From Chitinophaga eiseniae (GTDB lineage: Bacteria > Bacteroidota > Bacteroidia > Chitinophagales > Chitinophagaceae), in NCBI RefSeq assembly GCF_900167135.1, contig NZ_FUWZ01000004.1, forward strand, positions 248,001 through 312,000: 64,000 nt of DNA, given 5' to 3'. This document shows positions 56,501 through 64,000 of this stretch, piece by piece. The stretch's first letter is position 1; every line of letters starts with the position of its first letter. A program made the translations under genes and the position numbers. The notes beneath the pieces were generated by a model that was not told where the DNA came from, ran no database searches, and saw only the letters and a list, made by a program, of their open reading frames with translations.

Positions 56501-59500
56501 CACACTGCGTATCACCACACCGGCGGAAGAAGAGCAGCTGCTGAGCGCTTTTAACGACCGGATAGCGGACTACCCGAGGAATAAAACCATCATCGACCTT
56601 TTCGACAGACAGGTGCTGCTCACACCGGAAGCGGTGGCGGTAGTGTTTGAGTCTGTAGAGATCACCTACGGTCAACTGAATAGCCGGGCCAATCAGCTGG
56701 CACATTACCTGAGGAAGCTGGGCGTCCGGGAAGATACACTGGTGCCGGTGTTCCTGGAGCGGAGCGAACAGATGATCATCGCCATGCTGGGTATCCTGAA
56801 AGCCGGCGGCGCTTACGTGCCCATCGATCCGGAATATCCACAGGAGAGGGTCCGCTTTATGCTGACGGATACCGCAGCACAGTATGTGGTGAGCAATAAA
56901 GAAAGCGCCCATTTGCTGGAAGGATTAACCTCTGCCACAATAGTATCCCTGGACGGTGATCAGCATATCCTGGAAGGATTCCCCGAACATAACCCTGAAA
57001 GTTTTGTACAGCCGCATCACCTGGCTTATGTTATCTATACCTCCGGTTCTACCGGTCAGCCGAAAGGTGTGCTGCTGGAGCACTACAACGTAGTGCGGCT
57101 GTTTGAGACCGATACGCCGTTGTATGACTTTAACAGCAGCGACGTATGGACACTGTTCCACTCTATCTGTTTCGACTTTTCCGTATGGGAGATGTATGGC
57201 GCCTTGTTCTATGGCGGCCGCCTCGTCATCGTCTCCAAACAGGTGGCGAAAGACGCTTCTCTCTTCGGACAGCTGCTGTTGTCAGAAGGGGTGACAGTGC
57301 TCAACCAGACGCCTGCTGCCTTCTATGTGTTACAGGAATACCTGGTGGCCAATGCGCCGTCGGTACCGGTGCGGTATGTTATTTTCGGCGGAGAGGCGTT
57401 GAACCCGGCCATGATCCGGCCGTGGAAAGAGGCGTATCCGCACTGCAGAACGATCAATATGTATGGCATCACCGAAACAACGGTGCATGTGACCTACCAG
57501 GAGATCGGTGTTGAACATTTGCAGAGCAGCAGCAGTATCATTGGTACGGCTATCCCGACGCTGGGCCTTTATATTTTAGACGCTAACAGGAGCCTGTCGC
57601 CCGTAGGCGTGCCGGGAGAACTGTATGTGTCCGGCGCCGGGCTGGCGAGAGGGTATCTCAACCGCGAAGCTTTAACGGCAGAACGTTTTCTGCCGAACCC
57701 ATTCAGCCGGGAAGGGGACTATAGCCGGTTATATAAAACCGGTGACCAGGCCCGCTGGCTGGCGGACGGCAATATTGAATACCTGGGACGTATAGACCAG
57801 CAGGTGAAGATACGCGGATACCGTATAGAGCTGGGAGAGATTGAAAATGTGCTGCTGCAGAGTGGATTTATAAAACAGGCGGTGGTAGTGGCGGCCAACG
57901 ACAGCGCCGGTAGTAAGATACTGGCCGCGTACGTCGTTTCGGAAGAACGTTTCGACCGTGATCGGGTGATCGCTGCGCTGAAAGAGCGATTGCCGGATTA
58001 CATGGTGCCTGCCCTGTTTATCACTTTAGACAAAATGCCGTTGACCTCCAACGGGAAGATCGACAGGAAAGCATTACCGGATGTGCACCAGGGCGCTCCG
58101 GCTGGCAGTGAATATGTAGCTCCCCGCAATGACATGGAGCAGTTGCTTGCCGATGTATGGCAGGAATTGCTGCAGGTACCACGGGTAGGGGTATACGATA
58201 ATTTCTTTGAACTGGGAGGCCACTCCCTGCTGTCAATGCGTATGGTGGCAGTGCTGCGGAAAAAAATAGCCGTGGAACTAACGGTAAGGTCTATATTCCT
58301 TTACCCGGTGATTGACCAGCTGGCGGCTTTCTTACAGGGAGAAACCAGTCAAACCGCCGTGCCGGGAATAAAAGCCGTAAAAAGACCGGCGCGCATACCG
58401 CTTTCCTTTGCTCAGGAACGTCTCTGGTTCATTGACCAGCTGGAAGGCAGCGTGCAGTACCACGTACCGGCCGTATTACGCCTGCGTGGCTCACTGGATG
58501 TTACCGCTTTGTCCACCGCCCTGCGCAGTGTGGTCAACCGGCATGAGATATTAAGGACCGTGATCCGGCAAAATGACGGCCGCGGTTATCAGTACATCCT
58601 GGACCAGGACAACTGGACATTAAACATCACTGATCTGCCCGTCTATAAAGACAACCCTGCTGCACTGCAGGACTTTATTAAAAAGATAACGGACGCACCG
58701 TTCGATCTGTCTGCTGATCATATGCTGCGGGCGGACCTGGTGGTGCAGGGGCCCGATGAACATATCCTTATCATCACCACCCACCACATCGCTTCTGACG
58801 CCTGGTCTACCGGTATCCTGGTGAAAGAGCTGGTGGCGTTTTATATGGCCGCATCTGCCGGTACGGAGGCACATCTGGAGAAGATGGCCATCCAGTATGC
58901 GGATTATGCCATCTGGCAGCGTACCTATATCACTGGTGATATACTGGACAAACAACTGGCTTACTGGAAAGAGAACCTGACGGGCATCACGCCGTTGAAC
59001 CTGCCCCTGGACTATCCAAGGCCTCCGGTGAGAAGCACAAGGGGAGGCGCTGTCAGCTTCCAGCTACCTGCTGAACTGACGGCGCAGCTGCACCAGTTCA
59101 GCCGCCAGGAAAGTGTGAGCCTGTTCATGACGTTGTTCTCCGCGTTCAACGTGATGCTGTACCGTTACAGCGGACAGGAAGATATCTGCGTAGGCAGCCC
59201 GGTCGCCGGCAGAACGCAGCAGGAAGTGGAAGGCCTCATCGGCTTTTTCATCAACATGCTGGCGCTGCGGGTAGACCTGAGCCGGCATCCTTCTTTCCGC
59301 GCCCTCCTGCAACAGGTAAAACAAACGACGCTGAATGCCTTTGAACACCAGGAAGTGCCATTTGAAAAGATCGTAGACCAGGTGGTAGTGGATAATGACA
59401 GAAGCCACCGGCCGGTGTTCCAGGTAGTATTTGGTTTGCAGAACAACGTGAACCAGCCGGATCTTCAGTTTGGTGATATTGTTTTATCCGAGGAAACAGT

Positions 59501-62500
59501 AGCGCATACTTCCGCCAAATTTGACCTGGTATTTAGCATGGACGAAGATGAAGACGGACTGAATGGTACCGTGGTGTATTGTGCGGACCTGTTTACCGAA
59601 GCCACGGTAAAACGGATGGTAGGCCATTTCCAGCAGTTGTTGCAGGCGGTGGTGGTGTCGCCGGACCAGCAGATAGGGTTGTTGCCGATGCTTACTTCCG
59701 GAGAGGAACAGCAATTGTTGACCGTAAAAGGAAACTACGAGAAGGAATATACGCAGCAGATCACTTTTGTAGATCTGTTTGAGGCGCAGGCGAACCGTTC
59801 ACCGGACGCGATAGCGGTAGCTTTTGAAAATACGGTCCTCACTTACCGCGAACTGAATGAGCGTGCGAATTGTCTTGCCCATTACTTAAAGAGCAGACGG
59901 GTGAAAGCGGGCACGCTGGTGCCGGTTTGCATGGAACGCTCACTGGACATGATGGTGAGCATCATGGGTATCCTGAAGGCCGGTGGCGCCTATGTACCGG
60001 TTGAACCCGATTTTCCGGAAGACCGTATCCGGTTTATGCTGGAAGATACCGATGCGTCTAATATCATTACCCTCAGCAAATACGTAGACAGGGTACAGGC
60101 AGGTGCCGCGGATATTATTTTACTGGATGATGATTGGAACGATATCAAGGTCAACGGAAAAGACAATATACCCGGCGCTACCCGGGCGGACCATCCTGTT
60201 TATGTGATTTATACATCGGGCAGTACCGGCCAGCCGAAAGGCGTGGTGGTCACCCACGGCAATCTGGCCGACTACATCGGGGGGCTGACGAGTGCGTTGC
60301 CTGTGAAAGAATGTCATTCTTTCGGGCTCATGTCCAGCATGGCAACCGACCTTGGCAACACCGTGATTTTTGGTGCGCTGGCCAATGGCGGCGCACTGCA
60401 TATCTTCTCTAAAGAGATGGCGCAGGATACCACGCTATTGTATAACTATCTGGATGAACATCCGATAGACTGCATCAAGATAGTGCCTTCCCACTGGAAA
60501 GCGCTGTGTTTGCAGGATAGGTTACTGATACCGGAGAAGCTGCTGATCTTCGGCGGCGAAGCGCTGGAATCGGCAGTAGTAGCGTCGATCTACGAAACAG
60601 GTACGGCCTGTACGGTGGTTAACCACTACGGGCCTACGGAAACGACGATCGGCAAACTGCTGCACGTCGTTGACAGGAACGCTGCTTACGGTGAAAGTAT
60701 CCCGGTAGGTAAACCTTTCTCCGCCACACAGGTATATGTGCTCAGCCAGGAGCTGCAGCTATGCCCGGTAGGTGTTCCCGGCGCCCTGTATATTGGCGGG
60801 GAGGGCGTTGCCAGCGGATATCTGAATAACGAAGAACTCACCGCTGCAAAGTTCATCGCAGATCCATTTGCCCCGGGTACGAATAAACGTTTGTATAGCA
60901 CCGGCGATATGGTGAAATACCTGCCGGACGGTAATATCCTCTTCATGGGCCGCGTGGACGACCAGGTGAAAATACGCGGTTACCGTATAGAGCTGGGTGA
61001 GATAGAACGAGCGCTGAACAACTGCGCTACCGTGAAACAGGCGGTGGTCGTCGTGAAAAAAGATCATCTCGATAACAAACGGCTGGTAGCGTATGTAGTG
61101 GCAGAAGCGGAAGTGGAGGTAGATAAGGAAGATATATTACAACAGCTGACAGCCCACTTACCGGAATACATGGTACCATCCCTGTTGATGGTGCTGGATT
61201 ATTTCCCCCTGCTGGCCAATGGCAAGGTAGACAAGAAAGCGTTGCCCGAAGCGGATGGCAGCAGCCTGCAGACAGATACCTATGTTGCTCCGCGAAATGA
61301 AGTGGAACGCACATTGGCCGGTATCTGGGAAGCACTGCTGGGTGTGGAAAGAGTAGGTATCAATGACAATTTCTTCGCTTTAGGCGGTGACTCTATCATC
61401 ACCATACAGGTAGTGAGCAGGGTGAGGAGAGCCGGTTATGAGTTACAGGTCGGTGACCTGTTCGACTATCAGACCATCGCCATGTTGTACGCGGTAATGT
61501 CTGCCCGTAAAGGTGCGGCTACCGCCGTGTCTGCGGACCAGGAGATACAAAGCGGCAGCTGTGGTTTGTTACCGGTGCAGCAATGGTACTTTGAAAAAGA
61601 AGGCGCTACGCCTTCCCACTTTAACCAGAGCATGTTGCTGAAAATAGACAAGCGTATTCCTTCGTCTACCTTGTCTGCCGCTATTATGCAACTGGTACAG
61701 TACCATGACAGCCTCCGTTTCAAATACACGCACGGCGTCAATGGATGGGAGCAGACATACGGCACAGCAGAGGCGATGCTGAACATCGTGAACCTGCAGG
61801 CAGAATCTATGCAGGAATTCCCGGAAATGATGGTGACTTATGGCAACGGCTATCAGCGCAGCGTGGATGTTACCAAAGGTAACTGTATCAGCGCTGTCCT
61901 GTTCCTGACGCCTGCCGGCGATGCGCATAACCGCTTGCTGCTGGCGATCCATCACCTCGTGGTAGATGGCGTGTCATGGCGTATCCTGCTGGAAGACCTG
62001 GAACGGCTGATCGACGGCTTGTATAATAATGAGCCGGTATCATTGGGTAAAAAGAGCAGTTCCTACCGCCAATGGTATGACGCACTGGTGAAATACAGCC
62101 AGACCGACCGGCTGTTGAAACAAGCGGACTACTGGTCCGGCATGGTGCAGCAATACCGGCCGTTGCCGGTGGACAAAGCTTTTGACGGCGTGCTGCGTAT
62201 AAAAGATATGGAGCACTACCAGGTGAAGCTGACACCGCTCGTTACGCAGCAGCTGTTACACGAAGTACCTGCTGCCTACCGCACGGAGATAAACGACGTG
62301 TTGCTGAGTGCTTTAGCCCTTGCCCTGAACAGCTGGGCCGGCGGCGCCGTACTCATCGGCCTGGAAGGGCATGGCAGGGAAGATATCGACAGAAGTGTGA
62401 ACGTAGGCGATACCGTAGGTTGGTTTACCAGCCTGTACCCGGTATTGTTACCCGGTCACACGACAGGCGACGCCGGGATGTTATTACGCAACATGAAAGA

Positions 62501-64000
62501 ACAGCTGCGCCAGATTCCGGACAAAGGAATTGGTTTTGGCATATTGAAATACCTCAACAAGCTGGCGGGGCTGCAGGGCGGTGATCCCTGGGATATCACC
62601 TTTAACTACCTCGGGCAGTTTGACGCCGTGACCAGCGGCGGCAGATGGTTCTCCGTTACCGACGAACCTGCCGGCGCGGAAACAGGCGATGATTACACCG
62701 TGCGCCGTAAGATTGCGGTGAACAGTATGGTGACCGGCGGCGAGCTGGTGCTGGACTGGAGTTTTAGCAGTCAACACTACAACAGCAATACTATTACTAC
62801 GCTGGCGCAGCAATATATTGCACAACTGGAAATAATCATCGGACATGCTGTAGCGCAGGCAGCACAACAGCCGCTGCTGACGCCGTCAGACTACGGTTTG
62901 GGCGGCCTGGTGAGCAATACGGAGCTGGACCGCTTCCTGGACATGCCGATGGCCGGCGGCGCTAAACGCCGTGAGGAAATTACGGCGATGTACCGGCTGA
63001 GCGGCCTGCAGGAAGGGATGTTGTTCCATGGGTTGTACGATAACGCGGTGGACGCCTATACGGAGCAGTTTACCTACTTGCTGCATCAGACAGACATCAA
63101 CGCATTCATAGAGACCTGGGAGTACCTGCTGCAAAGACATACTATTTTACGCAGCGCCTTCTATCATGATGCTTTCCATGTGCCGGTACAATGTGTGTAC
63201 CGTTATGTGCAGCTGCCGGTGACGCAGCTGGACTATCGTCATCTGGATGCGGCAGCCCAGGAAGCAGCATGGACGGCCCACGAGGCGGAAGTGTTGCAGC
63301 AGCCTTTCGATTTTACAGCGCCGCCGCTGATGAAGATGAGCCTGATACGTTTGCAGGACGACACCTGGCGCATGGTATGGACCTACCATCACCTGTTGCT
63401 CGATGGCTGGTCAATGCCCGTGTTGCTGGAAGAACTGCTGCGGACATACGAGGCGCTGGCATCCGGAAAACAACCGGAAGAAGCGGCCACAGATCACTAC
63501 GAGGAATATATCCGCTATCTTGACCGCCGAGATAAAGACGAAGAAAGTGCCTACTGGCGCGGATATCTCGCTGACGTCAGCAATAGCACTTTGTTGCCTT
63601 TCATCAGCAGTACAGACAGGACAAAGGCTGAAGGGCGCTATAAAACGACGCCGGTAGTGCTGGATGCTACCCAGACAAGACTTATTACCGCGTATGCACA
63701 GCAACAGCGCCTTACGGTCAATACCCTGATGCAGGGCGTGTGGGGGTACCTGTTATATCGTTATACCGGTAACCAGCACGTCGCTTATGGCGCTATCGTA
63801 TCCGGCCGCCCGGATGATATGCCGGGTATCGAAAGAAAGGTGGGCATGTACATCAACACCCTGCCGGTGCATATCGCCGTGACGCCAGAACAGCCGGTCA
63901 CCGACTGGCTGCGCGATATACAGGCGGCACAGGTACATAGCCGCAAGCACCAATACACCCCGCTGCGCGATAGTCAACGTTACACCGGCGTTACGGGAGA
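50586..64000 (+). CDS. NRPS, at least three full modules plus a condensation domain; 3' end beyond the window
   Basis: ATG at 50586 opens a frame that runs unbroken to the window edge (more than 4471 residues). It begins with a TubC-type docking domain (about residues 1-60, FDFNLNEIIDLLNEAHDSGI). Module 5 is C (HHIASDGWS), A with inserted N-methyltransferase, and T (Ser1488). Module 6 is C (HHIACDGWS), A and T (Ser2547). Module 7 is C, A, T (Ser3603, GGDSI) and an epimerase (about 3658-4095, HHLVVDGVSWRI). The last visible domain is a condensation domain (about 4132 onward, LSGLQEGMLFHG, HHLLLDGWS) of the type that follows an epimerase. More modules and the release domain must lie to the right. 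Confidence 0.95.
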   Translation, partial: MFDFNLNEIIDLLNEAHDSGIKVSFEDDNLLVEADEDKEIDAGFLDRLRNNKHSLIAYFKKHKSGTQEKHFSGSIRDARNNDDGPVPLSFSQDRLWFIHQLEGSVQYHIPAALRLKGKLDVEALNFALRTVVNRHEVLRTVIYQADGNVWQRVLEKDQWALDRIDGTSGYEDPEVLQAYMDELVQIPFDLFHDHMLRAHLIQLAPEEFLLVLVMHHIASDGWSTAILVNELNEAYTAAAAKREPVLEPLDVQFADYAVWQRKYLAGDMLDKQLSYWKKQLDGASLLNLPTDYERPAVKSTRGALVAFHIPQQLTAALEKLSQEQGATLYMTLLAAFKVLLYRYSGQEDISIGGVVAGRMRTEMERLIGFFVNTLVLRTHLDGNPDFITLLQQVKNTLLDAYEHQEVPFEKVVEAVMGERDISKNPLFQVVFVLQNVPPTKELKMGEVVMQDEKIMRTTSLFDLSWSMEQGPDGIDVEVEYYTDIFTEATIQRMVAHFQLLLQAAVDNPAQPIGMLNMLSEAEKDQLQVSFNDTATLYPSAESVVSIFEGQVAFSPEAPAVTFGKRTLTYRELDEQANQVANYLAEQGIQPGNTIALLSRRGIEMIVAIWGILKSGNAYAPFHTGYPADRLHGMMEDAGITTLLYTSRELFVSSGMGEFTTGLDIAAARNSAVTPTGIRTSSDACINVMYTSGTTGRPKGIAITNKNIINLAFDRGATSVLPGDRLLQCSNYAFDGSTFDIYSALLNGACLCMVEDDAAIDVFELSRIIAAEKISIALFPTALFHNFIDNQPLGLKTMRKILFGGEKASLPHLEKALAVLGQGKLVNMYGPTEVTVAATCYEVNDVAGKLSVPIGTPMSNARIRILDENRQLVPLGVSGEIYVGGDGVSLGYVNREDLTAEKYVTLDDAPGRWYRTGDKGRWLPDGTIAYAGRIDDQVKIRGYRIEPGEIERALNNLPEVGDSCVVVKQQHTGEKRLVSYFVPEQETLQQKEYELSQLQIASWRALYDTAYSKTDEIEDLDEEFNITGWNDSFTSGPIPAENMQQWVDDITRLIIGLQPKRVLEIGSGTGLIYYPIADHIERYIGTDFSRVSVEQILRRIAKGERRYPDTEMKLCAAHEIILDEKEEIDLVILNSIVQYFPGAAYMTDVLAKAITLLKGKGRIVVGDVRDLRLLPSFKRRLQLDKLHDKTSVREFEWSVDQEVLKEEELCFSPAYFYHLQTRFPEITNVEIVWKQGDYINELSLYRYTVILHVGIEKPVLQPDWQPWDAIADKSTIIDQITNRIPVIALQDVPGHRVWRERMLDHALKNNLCNNVGDLSDYIGAPDKVTHTVNEILDEAAAAGYSYRFLLDEDPLKVNLLIERDRFDGFVEQSYSNSISFADTVKTNVPLFSDICESLQKNIKQQLLDRLPDYMVPADFVALQKLPLTGNGKVDRKFLAAWEDIQRKRLINYVAPTNATELHLAGIWQHLLGVERVGIEDNFFELGGHSLLATRVVAAVRKDMDVELTVKDFFIYPTIALLAVYLQQQEKGSHLPPLTAGPRPANIPLSFSQERLWFIDQLQGTVPYHMPVILRLHGNLDVQGLEFALRNIVNGHEVLRTVIAPKDGIAWQHVMDKDQWQLALVPQSPELSDEATLKQLLSGLADMPFDLCRDHMLRAHLVTLSAQEHLLLLTIHHIACDGWSISILVKELVELYRAYAEKRAPILEKPEIQYADYALWQRNSFDGAVLDEKMKYWKQQLNNVLPLDLPTDYARPAVQQFNGAISWFHIDQQLTDQLQQLSREQGVTLFMTLLTAFKVLLQRYSGQDDICVGSPVSGRTQQETEGLIGFFLNTVALRADLSDNPSFLSLLQQVKNTTLDAYEHQQVPFEKIVEEVVKDRDMSRSPLYQAMFVLQNTPPVPELLLGDLHLAYEEVPHKTTLCDITMSLEEQPDGIRGYAEYCTDLFSAGRIKQMMKHFEQLLRAIVAAPASEINTLRITTPAEEEQLLSAFNDRIADYPRNKTIIDLFDRQVLLTPEAVAVVFESVEITYGQLNSRANQLAHYLRKLGVREDTLVPVFLERSEQMIIAMLGILKAGGAYVPIDPEYPQERVRFMLTDTAAQYVVSNKESAHLLEGLTSATIVSLDGDQHILEGFPEHNPESFVQPHHLAYVIYTSGSTGQPKGVLLEHYNVVRLFETDTPLYDFNSSDVWTLFHSICFDFSVWEMYGALFYGGRLVIVSKQVAKDASLFGQLLLSEGVTVLNQTPAAFYVLQEYLVANAPSVPVRYVIFGGEALNPAMIRPWKEAYPHCRTINMYGITETTVHVTYQEIGVEHLQSSSSIIGTAIPTLGLYILDANRSLSPVGVPGELYVSGAGLARGYLNREALTAERFLPNPFSREGDYSRLYKTGDQARWLADGNIEYLGRIDQQVKIRGYRIELGEIENVLLQSGFIKQAVVVAANDSAGSKILAAYVVSEERFDRDRVIAALKERLPDYMVPALFITLDKMPLTSNGKIDRKALPDVHQGAPAGSEYVAPRNDMEQLLADVWQELLQVPRVGVYDNFFELGGHSLLSMRMVAVLRKKIAVELTVRSIFLYPVIDQLAAFLQGETSQTAVPGIKAVKRPARIPLSFAQERLWFIDQLEGSVQYHVPAVLRLRGSLDVTALSTALRSVVNRHEILRTVIRQNDGRGYQYILDQDNWTLNITDLPVYKDNPAALQDFIKKITDAPFDLSADHMLRADLVVQGPDEHILIITTHHIASDAWSTGILVKELVAFYMAASAGTEAHLEKMAIQYADYAIWQRTYITGDILDKQLAYWKENLTGITPLNLPLDYPRPPVRSTRGGAVSFQLPAELTAQLHQFSRQESVSLFMTLFSAFNVMLYRYSGQEDICVGSPVAGRTQQEVEGLIGFFINMLALRVDLSRHPSFRALLQQVKQTTLNAFEHQEVPFEKIVDQVVVDNDRSHRPVFQVVFGLQNNVNQPDLQFGDIVLSEETVAHTSAKFDLVFSMDEDEDGLNGTVVYCADLFTEATVKRMVGHFQQLLQAVVVSPDQQIGLLPMLTSGEEQQLLTVKGNYEKEYTQQITFVDLFEAQANRSPDAIAVAFENTVLTYRELNERANCLAHYLKSRRVKAGTLVPVCMERSLDMMVSIMGILKAGGAYVPVEPDFPEDRIRFMLEDTDASNIITLSKYVDRVQAGAADIILLDDDWNDIKVNGKDNIPGATRADHPVYVIYTSGSTGQPKGVVVTHGNLADYIGGLTSALPVKECHSFGLMSSMATDLGNTVIFGALANGGALHIFSKEMAQDTTLLYNYLDEHPIDCIKIVPSHWKALCLQDRLLIPEKLLIFGGEALESAVVASIYETGTACTVVNHYGPTETTIGKLLHVVDRNAAYGESIPVGKPFSATQVYVLSQELQLCPVGVPGALYIGGEGVASGYLNNEELTAAKFIADPFAPGTNKRLYSTGDMVKYLPDGNILFMGRVDDQVKIRGYRIELGEIERALNNCATVKQAVVVVKKDHLDNKRLVAYVVAEAEVEVDKEDILQQLTAHLPEYMVPSLLMVLDYFPLLANGKVDKKALPEADGSSLQTDTYVAPRNEVERTLAGIWEALLGVERVGINDNFFALGGDSIITIQVVSRVRRAGYELQVGDLFDYQTIAMLYAVMSARKGAATAVSADQEIQSGSCGLLPVQQWYFEKEGATPSHFNQSMLLKIDKRIPSSTLSAAIMQLVQYHDSLRFKYTHGVNGWEQTYGTAEAMLNIVNLQAESMQEFPEMMVTYGNGYQRSVDVTKGNCISAVLFLTPAGDAHNRLLLAIHHLVVDGVSWRILLEDLERLIDGLYNNEPVSLGKKSSSYRQWYDALVKYSQTDRLLKQADYWSGMVQQYRPLPVDKAFDGVLRIKDMEHYQVKLTPLVTQQLLHEVPAAYRTEINDVLLSALALALNSWAGGAVLIGLEGHGREDIDRSVNVGDTVGWFTSLYPVLLPGHTTGDAGMLLRNMKEQLRQIPDKGIGFGILKYLNKLAGLQGGDPWDITFNYLGQFDAVTSGGRWFSVTDEPAGAETGDDYTVRRKIAVNSMVTGGELVLDWSFSSQHYNSNTITTLAQQYIAQLEIIIGHAVAQAAQQPLLTPSDYGLGGLVSNTELDRFLDMPMAGGAKRREEITAMYRLSGLQEGMLFHGLYDNAVDAYTEQFTYLLHQTDINAFIETWEYLLQRHTILRSAFYHDAFHVPVQCVYRYVQLPVTQLDYRHLDAAAQEAAWTAHEAEVLQQPFDFTAPPLMKMSLIRLQDDTWRMVWTYHHLLLDGWSMPVLLEELLRTYEALASGKQPEEAATDHYEEYIRYLDRRDKDEESAYWRGYLADVSNSTLLPFISSTDRTKAEGRYKTTPVVLDATQTRLITAYAQQQRLTVNTLMQGVWGYLLYRYTGNQHVAYGAIVSGRPDDMPGIERKVGMYINTLPVHIAVTPEQPVTDWLRDIQAAQVHSRKHQYTPLRDSQRYTGVTG
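50836..55160 (+). other. NRPS module 5: C-A(nMT)-T, N-methyl aliphatic residue
   Basis: The pocket D-G-F-L-L-G-M-V-A resembles the isoleucine-type code D-G-F-F-L-G-V-V-Y, so an aliphatic residue (Ile, Leu or Val) is likely. The methyltransferase (LEIGSGTGLIYY, near residue 1062) and T domain closely match those of module 1 (FELGGHSLLATRVV in both). Confidence 0.75.
55210..58345 (+). other. NRPS module 6: C-A-T, threonine
   Basis: The pocket D-F-W-N-I-G-M-V-H is exactly the established threonine code. The unusual NMYGITETTVHVT segment is also typical of Thr adenylation domains. T6 reads GGHSLLSMR. A threonine hydroxyl could serve as the ring-closing nucleophile of a depsipeptide, but this is speculation without the release domain. 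Confidence 0.9.
58390..62870 (+). other. NRPS module 7: C-A-T-E, D-aspartate
   Basis: The pocket D-L-T-K-I-G-H-I-G differs at one position from the known Asp code D-L-T-K-V-G-H-I-G. An epimerase follows the GGDSI-type carrier, so D-Asp is expected. The C7 site reads HHIASDAWS, with alanine in place of the usual glycine. If the CmlA-type enzyme acts here, the product would be beta-hydroxy-Asp; which carrier it uses is unknown. Confidence 0.87.
62975..64000 (+). other. NRPS module 8 (partial): D-acceptor condensation domain
   Basis: The segment SGLQEGMLFHGLYDN and HHLLLDGWSMPVL identify a condensation domain of the class that takes a D-configured donor, consistent with the epimerase just before it. 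The domain is cut by the window edge, so the amino acid of module 8 is unknown. Confidence 0.88.

Noticed and set aside
1..64000. Search for tRNA, rRNA, CRISPR arrays, transposases, integrases and attachment sites
   Set aside because: No cloverleaf, repeat-spacer pattern, transposase motif or flanking target duplication was recognised by eye.

Overview
The window looks like a chromosomal segment of a Chitinophaga-like member of the Bacteroidota. The evidence is a hybrid two-component sensor of the SusR type, a xylan-degradation pair (GH43 fusion, GH10), 'GNVGIGT' tail-fibre-like proteins, AT-rich intergenic DNA without strong Shine-Dalgarno sites, and one very large PKS-NRPS locus. No rRNA, tRNA, CRISPR array or transposase was seen.

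Left part (1-24.5 kb). A truncated hybrid sensor kinase (minus strand, 1-2620) is divergent from a two-gene xylan cassette: a double GH43 enzyme (2899-5805) and a GH10 xylanase (5841-6941). A KAS III (FabH-like) enzyme and a hot-dog-domain protein are divergently arranged at 7.0-9.6 kb. An isoprenylcysteine methyltransferase-like membrane protein, an M23 peptidase and a tail-fibre-like protein follow. Two short gene relics lie near 11.8 and 13.5 kb. A two-gene minus-strand operon (13.6-18.6 kb) encodes a GH2-type lipoprotein and a remarkable fusion of a BcsA-like GT2 glycosyltransferase with a GH26-like domain and a degenerate glycosidase-like domain. Then come a DinB-like protein and a minus-strand operon (DUF4139 protein, two unknowns, a protein with three helix-turn-helix repeats) ending in a clear hairpin terminator, another secreted unknown, and a small XRE regulator beside an 18-bp palindrome.

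Right part (25.6-64 kb, running off the right edge). All genes are on the plus strand and form a biosynthetic gene cluster. SbnA- and SbnB-like enzymes would make L-2,3-diaminopropionate (Dap). The next gene matches CmlA-type diiron beta-hydroxylases, with metal ligands at a constant offset from CmlA as I remember it. A 4812-residue protein has the order FAAL-ACP-KS-AT-ACP-aminotransferase followed by C-A(nMT)-T-C-A-T. Its front end is the mycosubtilin/iturin logic for a beta-amino fatty acid, but with the AT built in. The next protein (2194 residues) is TubC-dock-C-A-T-C-A-T. The third (more than 4471 residues, truncated) is TubC-dock-C-A(nMT)-T-C-A-T-C-A-T-E-C.

By collinearity the product would begin: beta-amino acyl, N-Me-aliphatic (Val/Ile-like pocket), X, Val/Ile-like, X, N-Me-aliphatic, Thr, D-Asp. 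X is an unidentified residue read by two identical pockets (D-I-W-E-L-T-A-D-D) that may accept Dap. No release domain lies inside the window. This assembly line, with Dap supply and a PCP-acting hydroxylase, is the best candidate for an undescribed system here. Its modules also carry visible traces of duplication and subdomain exchange.
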